Below are positions 27,048-38,600 of a DNA stretch of 64,000 bases, piece by piece. The position numbers and the translations under genes were made by a program. Every line of letters starts with the position of its first letter. Positions within the stretch are counted from its first letter, which is position 1. Origin of the DNA: Larimichthys crocea (lineage: Eukaryota; Chordata; Actinopteri; Sciaenidae); NCBI RefSeq assembly GCF_000972845.2, contig NC_040013.1:806001-870000 (forward strand). The letters are read 5' to 3'. Under the pieces are notes generated by a model. It saw only the letters and a program-made list of their open reading frames with translations. It made no database searches and had not been told where the DNA came from.

Positions 27048-27090
27048 CTGAGATGACGACTTTCAGTTGTCCTAACACATACACAGACAT
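27048..27090 (-). other. Possible 5' untranslated exon of GIMAP copy A
   Basis: On the minus strand CATCTCAG|GTGAGTTCAGG is a strong donor, 0.5 kb upstream of the start-codon exon at 26542. The upstream boundary is not visible. The remaining sequence from 26543 to 28300 holds no gene I recognise, including a GC-richer patch at 27600-27760. Confidence 0.3.
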
Positions 27091-28364
27091 TGCAAACTAT
27101 GACGAATACATTTAAATTTCACGTTTATTTATAATACATTTTATTTATAGAACACTTGAACACTTTGCTTCAGTAAGACACACATAGAATAATATTAAAA
27201 ACAATATTAGATTCTAAAACAAACAAACAAATCAACACAGTTAAGTCAAATTATGACAGTGGACATTAAAGCATCAACAGGGGACAGGGCTAGACTTAAG
27301 TCAGGTCAGTGCAAACATCAGACCAAGTAGTTGTAGCTGTCTGTCAGAAGTCAGTCCTATGATTTGTTTTTGTCCTTCTAAAGACTCAAACCTTGATTTG
27401 TAGTGTAGATGTGAGGACTTGTTGATGAACTTCAGAAGGACAGATGACGTCCAGTTGGGTTTAAAAATGTGAGAACTTGTAATAAATATGTCTCTGCTTT
27501 TAGTTTTGCTCGAGTTCTATCATTTTTATATTTGTTATATAAAACATGAAGCACCACAGTTATTCAGTGAAAAGGAAAAAATCACCAAACTCCAATCACT
27601 TCATACTGTGTGGCCCCGATGACGCCGGAGCCTGGGAAGCTGAAGGATTTGGGATTGGTGCGATATCCCCTGCATCCTCTCGCGGCCGACCAATCCGCTG
27701 GGCACAATTGCCCTGGTCCGGGCTTTAACTGCAAGCCGCCCGGGGCATCGTGGCTGGTTTGTGTGGAGTGAGCTCGCCTATGTGGTAGATTGCAAATTGG
27801 GTTGTTTGTTGTCGAAAATTTGTGGAGGTTTGGTGGAGAATCATTTCTAGGGACTGGGCAGGGATTAGTTTAGCGAGATTGTACGATTACTCATGAGAAA
27901 ATTTCTGTTAGATTTCAGTAGTTAAGGGGTGCTCTGTTTTTTGATGTGTGTTTTTGTTATTAGATAGTAGATTTAGATCGTTGAGATTTTTGTTTCTCAT
28001 TTTTGTTTAAATTGATCTAAATAGTTAGGCTCTGGGTTAGAGTTCTCTTTTTGGTATATTTGTTTGTTTACTTTTAAAACAGTACAGTCGCGCTCCGCCC
28101 TTTGTTCCCTTTTTGCCTCAACCTCCTTTTGTTAAAACAATTTTGAAACTTTCATTTGTGAAATACCTTTGTTTATTACCTAAACTGCTTGGTTTTAAGG
28201 TTCTTCCTCATACCCCCTTTGCCTGGTTCGTAACAACGTGTCCGAGGATCAGCCATGACCCTGAACCAATGTCTGTACGCAGTGAAACAAATCAATGATG
28301 AACCAAATTTGACTCAGTGAGGACACAAATAATAAAATAAGTCACCGCCTTCGCATGGAAAACA

Positions 28365-31300
28365 CAGTGACACAGAAAACACACACACACACACACAACA
28401 CTGTCGACACGTCTCAAAGGTCACTCAGAACTTCCAACAGTTTTAAGGTGGGACCTCCAGATTCGGGCATCCATTATTAACTTAAACTTTTAAATTCAGC
28501 AGTGAGCTGAGGTATCTACATAATGCATAGTCACATAACTAATGCTAGGCTGTTATAAGACGTGGTTGATTTGAATATACTTGCTTAGTCATGGGTGGTT
28601 ATCTTGACAAAGGCCAGGTCAGAGGTTAGTAGGATGGGGGTGCCAAAGAGGGCCACAGGCTGGCACCCGCTGCCAGATGTTTAATGAGATAATGACTTCT
28701 TTAAATTGGGTGGATGAGGGGCAGGTCAAAGGTTAAGCCTTCAGGAGGTATTTCTGGGAAGGGATTTCTTTGGTCTATCTGTTTCCTTGACTTAGTGAAC
28801 GTCTTGTATGGTTTGCGAGAGGTTATTTTAATTTTATGTTTTGGGGGCATAACACATGGTAATAATAAAGAGGCGTCCCGATAGGTCGGGAGATTCTCAG
28901 CAGTCGGCCAGGAGCTCTCCAAGTACGTTTTTACTTGCTACGATGCCTGAACGTATTGTACTAAACGTGTTATACAACTAAAGACATGTCGGCGGAATTG
29001 CTCTTCAAACAGTTCAAACTGCATCACAACTGAATATACGACAAGCTTACATATAAAAAAAAAATCTAAGCAAATGGAGTTGTTGTACCCACCACCTACA
29101 AAACACTGAAATTCTAATGGTAATATAGACGACAACATTTTCTCACACGCACTTCACTTCAACTTCGCGAAAAGAAATGATCTCTTAACATGTCTCAATA
29201 ACCCGGTGGGAACAGAAAATGTGGATGTTGATTGATTCCTTTACATTCCAGTAATCTGTAATAAACCGGCCTCATGAAATTGAGTGTTGGTGTTCACACC
29301 AGCATGAACAGTTTCACAGCCTTATAAACGGATACAATTATTATCTACGCTGCCTGGAACCAACCAAGTATACATGAAGACAGACAACCAGACAGACAGA
29401 ACAGAAGACAACAGTTTCTCTCTAAAGCTAAGAACTGTTGTCGTCTGTTTTTCTCCAATGTTCAAGTTATTTTCTTTCATTCCGGTGTTGACTTTCTTTT
29501 GCTGGTTTTTGTCCTCTTTGTTTCTTTTTGTTCTTTCTTCATTTCTTGGTCGCTTCATATTCATTCACTTTACGCAACCTTCAATCCTCATCATCACCTG
29601 AAAAACAGAAAACAGTGAATCGTGAACACATCAGTGTAGACTTCATCCACAGAATCAAATTGTTTTAACAACCAGTCAGGAAGTCAACAGCGTCTTAAGG
29701 TGGACTTCCAGATTCTGTCATCCATTATTAACTTGAAACTTTCATTCCCCCAGCAGGTGAGCTCACAATAAAAATCTAATCCAAGGTGAGTTTGTACCCA
29801 CACCTACAAAACACTGAAATTACTAGATGTTAATATAGACGACAACATTTTCTCACTCAGTTCACTTTTACTACAGGAAGAGAGCTTCCTCCTAGTCCTG
29901 CGCCTTGACCCTGTATGGGACATAAAAGGTGGAGGTTGAAGTGATTCTTTCATTCACAATGTTAAATCTGTAATAAAACCTGCTCTTCAGTGGATTGTTG
30001 GTGTTCACCAACCAGTCATGAAATTTTTCACAGCCTTAAATAAACTGATACACTTATTATCTACCCTACCTGCCTGAACCAACACATTATAACATGAGAG
30101 ACAGACTGACAGTTGCTCGTCTAAATCTAAAGAAACTGGTTGTCATCTGGTTTTTCGCCAATGTTCTAGTTCTTGTTTCTTTCTTCTGTCGTTGACTTTC
30201 TTTTGCTGGTTTTGTCTCTGTTGTTTCCTTTTTGTTCTTGTCTTCATTCTTTGTCTCCTGTCCGCTTCATATTCATCACTACTCACCTTCATCATCCCCT
30301 GAAAACAAAACAGTGATCAGTGAAACAACACTCAGTGGTAGACGTCATCATGTTGAACAGACTCAAATTGTTTTAATACAACAAAGTCAGGAAGTCACAG
30401 CTTCTTTAAGGTGGACTTCACAGATTTCGGTCATCCAGTATTAACTTGAAACTTTCAAATTCCAGCAGGTGAGCTCACAAATAAAAATCTTAATCAAATG
30501 TGAGTTTGTACCCACCACCTACAGAAACACTGAAAATGCTAGATGTTTGAATATAGAGACACAGTTCTCACTCAGTTGCACTTACAACTTACTGGAAGGT
30601 GCAGACCATCCAAACTGCTGCTGCGTGGTCATGGCTGATCCAAATTGCGCTATAATGATACACAAATGTGGAGTTGATTATTCTAAACACGCACCGGTCC
30701 TCCATCGGACACAGTTAAAAAAGCAAAGCCATCTAAGTCCCAATGGTAGCCCTTCCAGAAGAAGTGAATCATTTTTTTTTTCTAGCTTCTACAAAGGGGC
30801 AACAGCCCTGGAAGGCTTTGGGTCTGAGTGGTTTGGGAAGAGGCGCAATGGCCATCACCACACCCAAATCACTTTCATAAGGCCCTAAGTAACACTGCAG
30901 AGAAACCTGCTGGCAAACATTCAGGATGATGCGGGTACCCCTTACACAGTGATTCAAGTTGAAAGGCACCAACAATGGTGAACAAGGTACCGCCAGGTAA
31001 CACCGAGGGCCTCTTGCACAACACAATGCACAGAACGCTCCGCCTGAGAAAAGCCACGACGGCCTTTACTCATCCGAGAACCGTATGTGATGTTAGCAGA
31101 CCGACTTTTCTCCGAGAGCCAGAGACCTGCTCCACAGCGGTGTAAACCGAGGCTCAGCCAGGACCCTGGATCCCAAGTCTTGATAAAACTCCGGTGAAAA
31201 CAATCAATGATGAAACCAAATTTGACTCGGGAAGGACACAAATGAAAACATGAAATAAAATTCACCTGACTTCTCATGGAAAACACAGTGACACGAAAAC

Positions 31301-33765
31301 ACCAAAAAAAAAAACGGCAACGTCTCAAAAGTCACTCAGAACCTCCCAACATTTAAGGTGGACCTTCACAGGATTCTGTCATCCAGTATTAACTTGAAAC
31401 TTTCAAATTCAGCAGTGAGCTCACAAAATAAAAATTCTAATCAAATGTGAGTTTGTACCCACCACCTACAAACACTGAAATTTCTAGATGTTAATATAGA
31501 CGACAAAATTTCCACTAAGTTCACTTCAAACTTAACGAGAAGGTGGGTGGAGTCATAGACTCCTCCTTGACCCTGTATGGAGACATAATAAAAAGTGGAT
31601 GTTGATTTGACTTTCATTCACATGTAATCTGTAATAAACCTGCTCAATTACAGTGATGGTGTGGTGGTCACAACCAGCATGGACATTTTTCACAGCCTGA
31701 ATAACTGATACAATTATTATATCTACTCTGGCCGAACCAACACCATAATACATGAGAGACAGACAGACCACAGACAGACAGACACACAGACAGACAGACA
31801 GACAAAAGTTTTCTCTCTAAATCCTAAAGAACGGGGGGGTTCTAGTTAGGGGCCATATGGAAAGCCTGGAGGTATAGTAGAAAATAATATAAAACTTTGG
31901 GTTTCAGTTAATTGTGGTACTGTTTATTTATAAAAGAATTATGAAGGAAGGAAATATCTAAGCCATCAAGTTTAAATAATTAGAAAGATGAGAAATGTGT
32001 GATTCTATTTCAACCTATGGTGAAGGTCTGTAATGCGCCGCCCACAGACAGTGGCTATTGGAATTTTTATCAGTGTGAAATGTTTTGGAGGTGTTATGTG
32101 GAGTGTTAAAGTTTTCCGACCACACACTCATGCGGAAATGTTTGTGGAGCTGCTTGTTAGGTTGGTTCTCTCTAAAAATCTAATCTAAAGAACTGTTGTC
32201 ATCTGGGTTTTCTTTTTCTCCAAATGTTCAAGGTTCTTGTGTCTTTCTTCGCTGTCCGTGGACTTTTCTTGCTATGGTTTTTGTCTCTTTGTTTCTTTTT
32301 GTTCTTTCTTCATTCTTTTCTCTTCATATTCATATCACTTTAACGCACCAACACAGTCCGTGAGACTTCATTCATGTTGGAAACGAATCAAAAAGTTTTT
32401 AACACAAGTCCCAGGAAGTCACAGCTTCTTTAAGGTGGACGTCACAGATTCTGGTCATCCAAGTATAACTTGAAACTTTCAAATCAGCAGTGGAGTCTCA
32501 CAAAGAAAAATCTAATCAAATGTGAGTTTGTACCCACCACCTAAAAACACTGAAGGTCTAGATGTTAATATAGACGACCATTTCTCACTCAGTTCACTTC
32601 AACTTACGGGAAGTTGGCAGACATCCAAAAGCGGCTGCGTGTCAGGGCTGATCCAAATGCGCGTTATAAGGAGGACACAAAATGTGGATGTTTGATTATT
32701 CTAAAACTACTCCCTGTCCTCCCCCCCCCCTCTGAACACAGGTAAAACACACGCCCAAGCTAGTCAATGGTATCCTCTCCAGAAAGAAGTGAATCCATTG
32801 TTTTGTCTATCGTCTACAAAGGGCAAGACCTTGAAGGCTTTGTCTGAGGTGGTTTGGTAGAGGCTCAAGGGGGCCATCACCACACTCCATCACTCATAAC
32901 TGCCCGAGGAACGCTGCAGAAAACCTGCTGGCAAACATTTCAGGATGAATGGCGGGTACCCCTGAACAGTGATTCAAGTTGAAGGCACCAACAATGGTGA
33001 GCAAGGTACCGGCAGGTAACACAGGCCTCGTCTGCACCAACACATGCAACCAAACGCTCCTCTCTGAGAAAAGCAACCGAACGCGCCTTACTTCATCCGA
33101 GAACCGTATGTTGTTATCGAGACGACCTGTTCTCCTACAGCCAGGAGAACCTGCCCACGGTTAAACTGAGACTCAGCTTGACCCTGATCCAAAGTCTGAT
33201 AACCGCAGTTGAAACAATCCATGATAACCAAATTGGACGCAGTGAAGACACAAATCAATGAAATAAAGTCACCTGACCTTCTCATGAAAAACACAGTGCA
33301 AAAAAAACACCAAAAAAAAAAAACTTCCGTCTAAGTCACTCAAACCTCCCAACCATTTTAAAGGTGGAACGTCACAGATTCCTGTCATCCTTATGAACTT
33401 GAAACTTTCAAATTCAGCAAGTGAGCTAACAAATAAAAAATCTTAATCAATGTGGAGTTTGTAACCACCACCGTACAACGACTGAAATTCTAAAGAATGT
33501 TAATATAGACACAACATTTTCTCACCAGCTGTTTCACTTCAACTTACGCTGAGGTGGCCGCCTCCGAGTCCTGCTCCCTTGACCCTGTAAAGGAGACATA
33601 AAATGTGGATGTTGAATTGATTCTTTAATTCACATGAAATTCTGTAATAAACCTGCTCATGCAGAGATTGTTGGTGTTCACAAACCAGGCATGAACATTT
33701 TTTCCACAGCTTAATAAACTGATACAATTATTATCTACTCTGCCTGAACCAACAACATGATACAT

Positions 33766-33801
<36 letters not shown>

Positions 33802-34450
33802 GTTTTTTCTCTCTAATCTAAAGAACTGGTTGTTCGTCTGTTTTTCCCAAAGGTTAAAGGTCTTGTTCTTTCTTCTGTCGTTGACTTTCTTTTGCTTTTT
33901 GTCTCTTTGTTTCTTTTTGTTCTTTCTGTCATTCGTTGTCTCTTCATATTCATTCACTTTACTCACTCAGCATCCCTGAAAACGAAATAGGGAACAGTGA
34001 ACACAGTCAGTGCAGCTTTCAGCCATGTTAACAGAATAAAAATTGTTTTAACAAACCCGTCAGGAAGTCACAGCTTCTTTAAGTGGACTTACACAGAGTC
34101 TGTCATCCTTTATTACGTGAAACTTTTCAAATTCAGCAGGGAGCTCACAATAAAAATCTAAGCAAATGTTGAGTTTTGTACCCACCACCTACAAAACACC
34201 TGAAATTCTAGATGTTGAATATAGACGACAACATTTCTCACTCAGTTTCACTTTGACTTACGGAAAGATGAAGCTCCTCAAACATGAACCTGTAGGAGAC
34301 ATAAAATGTGGATGTTGATTGATTTCGTTCATTCCATGTTAATCTTTAATAAACCTCTGCTCATTAACCCGTGATTGTTGGTGTTCACAACCACATGAAC
34401 ATTTTCACACCCTTAATAACGGATACAATTATTATCTACTACTCTGCCTG
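28365..34450 (-). repeat. Tandem array of exon-like cassettes, low sequence quality
   Basis: A landmark (TTGAAACTTTCAAATTCAGC) recurs near 28480, 29730, 30440, 31390, 32465, 33395 and 34110. Two unit types occur. The short one (about 715 bases) carries, on the minus strand, GGTCAAGGAGCAGGACT between a TACAG acceptor and a GTAAGTTGAAG donor, plus a Lys/Glu-rich frame (KKEQKETKRQKAKE in consensus). The long one (about 940 bases) has a different mini-exon ending TCTGCCAACTTCC before the same donor. No copy is open throughout, because single-base indels are scattered in every copy. GACA runs lie at 31750-31802 and 33767-33801. It may represent extra exons of GIMAP copy B or a local repeat. Confidence 0.6.
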
Positions 34451-34679
34451 AACACACCATTATACATGCATCTGGATCAACATCTGGAGGCCACGCCAAC
34501 AGCCAGTTTGTGGGTTCACTTTCTGTGTACAGTGGGATGTGTTGGTTCTGAACGCCATATTCCCAAATAAGATTATAAAAGCGTTTACTAAGCTCATTAG
34601 ACAATAAATGAGAGGAGAGAAGAGAGCAAAGCTAAATGAATTAAAATCAAATCAAAATATCAAAGTGTAAAAAGGGCGT

Positions 34680-35660
34680 TGTTGCAATGGCACCATGTCA
34701 AAATTCTCCAATGGGACTCCAGTTCTCGCTTTTCTCAGAGGAGGTTTGTCAGAGGTCTCCACTGTGGCCTCAGCCCGCCCAGCCATCGCGTCACACACAG
34801 TCCTCTCTATTGCCAGGCCCGTCTTCTGTGGATAGTTTTTTACACAGCTTGTGTCTTTTTATGCGGCCTTGTGCAGGCTTAGTTTTTTTCTTCAATCATA
34901 GGATTTCAGAAGGGGCCGCTTGAACTTCCATGACACAGGATCAGGTGGATCTCTGGGTAAGAGTCTCTCTGGCCATGTCGGAGGAGAAGGCCTGTTTCTT
35001 TCGCTGTCATCTTTTCCTCCAGAGCTCCCAGGCTCTTCTCTATCAGACGGATGGAGCGACTCCCAGCACAGCGCTCAAGCCGACAGCGCCCCCCATCAGC
35101 CCGGTACCGAAGCGGTGGTAATCTCACGTCCACCTTCACCGACAAATTAAAGGCTCACTTTAACAGCCAGTGCAGAGAGTCCACACGTCTCACTTATTTT
35201 ACTTTTAAACAGCGCCCAGATTTTAAAAGCACCCTGATAAAAAGGAGGAAACACCACCTAACTTTTAGAAATTATACAATCAGTTAAAAACAAGCAGCAT
35301 CAGCCCCAGTTTGTTAGACACGCCTGAGTATGCAGCTGGCATGTCCCTCCACACCAGATCTTCAGATCCGTCAGATACTTCATGAAGAAATGGAGCCTGA
35401 AGGTGTGCTGTCCGTGCAAGCCAGGTGGACCAGGCCCTGGCCCCCCTCATCTTCTTTATTTCAAGTGTCCTTCTTTTTTTTTTTTTGATTTCCCCGTGCG
35501 CAAGAGGGGATGATGGCTCTCGACACATAGGGCATAGATCCAGACACCAAGGCTCTCATTAAAAACAATCTAAGTTGTTCATGGGCCAAATGTCCCAAGA
35601 AAGCCCTATAGAACTCTACAGTGCTACAGTTGAGGTCCAAGACTGTGATGTCCTAAGATA
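34680..35660 (-). mobile_element. L1-type LINE fragment behind GIMAP copy B
   Basis: 35281-35660 matches 14124-14400 with many small indels: CTCTATAGGGCTTTC, then GAACTCTACAGTGCTACAG, and the C-terminal DLVWRDMPAAYSGVSNKLG. It extends further 3' (towards 34680) than the other copy. The left boundary is uncertain, and 34450-34680 shows nothing clear. Confidence 0.6.
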
Positions 35661-35692
35661 GTGTTTAGTAAAAACATTAATTCAAGTACTAC

Positions 35693-38600
35693 AAGAGATT
35701 CTTCTCTTCTTCAGACTCTCCAGTTCAAGCTTGTTGCTGTTGATATGTTTTCTCTTGTGTATAACGTTATCCATCTTGGCATGTGCAAATGTTTCTGTTG
35801 TGTAGCAGGATGGTTCATTCCTTAGTTTGACGTTTTTTTTTCCTCCCCATGTCCAGCAGCTCTGGGATCTGCCTGCTTGTCCTGATGGTTCAGAACAAAG
35901 ATCGTTCCCCACAGCTCTGACGGAGCTCCGGATGTAATGTTTTTTCTTGTACAAAGTTACTGAAACATNNNNNNNNNNCAACAGCTGGAGCTGTAGGATC
36001 TGACTCCACAGTGAACAGAATCATGGTGAAGTCATCGACTCGAGAGCTGAATGTGTTCTGGATGGTCTTTAACTCGCCCTTGTCTTCATCAGTGAGGGGA
36101 CCCACAGGTAGGACCAGGATGAAGGCATGGACCCCCTCAGGATCACAGAGGGAGATACACCTGAGTGATTCCTCCATCACTGCCTCCTGAGGTTTTCCAT
36201 ACAAGGCAGGCAGCTCCACCAGGGAAACCCAACGTCCACACACCTCTCCCTGATGTTTAACACACTCTGATGAGTTGGAGACTGAAGGAAACTCTGTCTG
36301 ACCTAAAATGGCCTTGGCTGCTGGAGTCTTCCCTGCTCCTCTCCTCCCACACAGAACCAGGTTTAAAGCTGGTTTCATGTCTTCAGACTTTGGTCTTGTG
36401 GTGTCTTCAGTGAAGGTGAGGAAGGTTCCTTTGTTTTCACGCACAATGTTCTCAATCTTCTGCATTAATGATGTGTGGTCACCTTCAGACATGCTGTACT
36501 GTCTTCCTCCACAGTCTATAAGGAGCTGAGTCACAGTGAAACTTTTGTTCTCATTGTGTGTCATGATGACCATCAAGTGTTTGAAAGCATCTTGACCAAA
36601 CAAACTCAGGATGAACTTCAGTGTTTCTCTGTTCTCTGCAGTGAAATCAGAAGGTTTCACTAACAGCAGAAGAACATTTGGTCCAGGAAAACAAAGACTC
36701 ACACACTTCTTCATCTCTTCTCTCACTGCCTCCACGGGCAGGCTGAAGATGTTTGGAGTTTTCACTACAGTTAATGGTTTTCCTCTCAACTCTCCACAGG
36801 CAGATACACAATCTCTGGTTGAAGAAGTTCTTTGGTAATGAAAAGTCTGGTCCTTGATGATGAAGTCATGAAGTTTTGACTGTTTGTCTTCACTTTTTCC
36901 CAGCAGCACAATCCTGAATTGAGATGCTGTGATACAACAGAGAAAAAGATTAAATGACATCAAGTTATGTTTATATTATATAAGTCACAGTTTAACAAAT
37001 TATGTTCACATATACCTGTTTTACATCAGAAATTACATTTCAGAAAACATGTGTTGGTGGTCAGAAACAGTGAATTCAAATGACAGCAATGTTTTGTCCA
37101 AACAGCAGAATATGATGAATATACAGTATGTGTCAGCCTAAAACAATTTGTATGTTTAATATGAACATTTAATTTGATGATGTAAGATGAAATTGTTCTT
37201 ATTTCATTGCTTTATGATAGTGATAAATTATAGGATGTGTTTGGGTTAATCCTGCAGGAAAGATCGCTCCATAAATCTATGATCAGTGTGATAAATGTAC
37301 TTACTGTCAGTCAAAGGGTTTTTCTCTGAGCGTCGTCCAGTGATTCCTGTAAAAAGATGACATCATTAATTTTCCACTTCATGTTCTAATTTACTGGAAG
37401 AAGATTCATGTGAACAAAGTCAGACTTGTTTCTGCACTTACCAGCAGCTTTAACAGCACCCATGATAGAAGTCTGTGTTTCCTGTTGTTTTGGTCTCTGA
37501 TGATCTCCTGGTAAAGTCGATGTTGCGTCCTCAAACACATCACAGCTGACGTGCTCTCCATTGTTCTCCTTTACAATTTGACCCAAACGTGTTAACAGCT
37601 CTGAATGTTCAATGTTCCTCTGATTCAAATGTCTGTATCTACATTTTCTGATCATGTCTTTTAATGGACGGTGTTCCATGTATTTTTCCATGAATCCTGG
37701 ACTCTCCTCTCTGGGTGTTGATATCAGAATCAGTGAATGATCAAATGATTGATCACTGAAGAGTTGAAGGACTCTGCAGAGCTTCAGTTTGTGTTCCTCA
37801 GTGAAGTCTTCAGGCTGTAGAACCAGCAGGAACACATGAGGTCCAGGATCAGAGAGTCTCTCACAGGTTTTCACATGTTCTGTCAGTTTGTCTTCAGAGA
37901 TGTCTGGATGCAGCAGATCTGGGGTGTTGATGAGAACTATTTTTTTCTCCTCCAATGGTCCACTGATTCTCTGAAAGTAGTCTGGTTCTTCCTCAGTGTT
38001 CAACACAGTCTGTCCCAGTATGAAGTTCCCCACTGAACTCCTCTGAGACCAGCTGTTCCCCAGAAGAACAACCCTCAGCTCAGACACTGAAAAGAGAAAA
38101 CACAGGATTAGAAAAGTTAAATCAAGTGGAGATTTGCTCTAAACTGGATTTAGACCTTGTGAGAAATAACAACTTCTTTAATCAGGAGAACATTAAATGT
38201 GACATAAGTTATTTATTTTATTTTGGTGTTGAACTTTAAACAAACATGATCCAGTTTAATCATCATTCTTTATGAATCACTGTAAATTCAGATCTTATGA
38301 TGAACCAGATCAGCTCTGTCTCAGTTGGACTCACTTGTAGGTGGCAGAAGTTCATAACTGTTGCTGCGCTTCAGGGGCTGCACATCATCTGTGTGAGGAC
38401 ACAAAATAAATATTCATTCAGTCATCCACACCTTCATATTGTGTAATCAGTCTGTGTAGAACTAACAATGTGGAAGAGAGGACAAAAATCAATCAAATCA
38501 AATCAAATCAAAAAGTCACAAAGTCCATTTTCCTCTGAGGCTTTACAATCTGTACAGGGAGTGACACCCTCTGTCCTTAGACCCTCGGTTCGAATGAGGA

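Noticed and set aside
27600..27770. GC-rich patch that might be a tRNA-derived SINE
   Set aside because: No A and B box promoter pair or cloverleaf could be made out by eye.
28381..28396. Possible CRISPR-like or regularly spaced repeats
   Set aside because: The regular repeats in this window are CA/GT/GACA microsatellites and tandem duplications in a vertebrate genome; nothing has CRISPR repeat-spacer structure.
30769..33164. Open frames such as RPVLPAGTLLTIVGAFNLNH in the long cassette type
   Set aside because: Present in both long units but broken differently in each by indels, with no family I recognise; could be repeat sequence.
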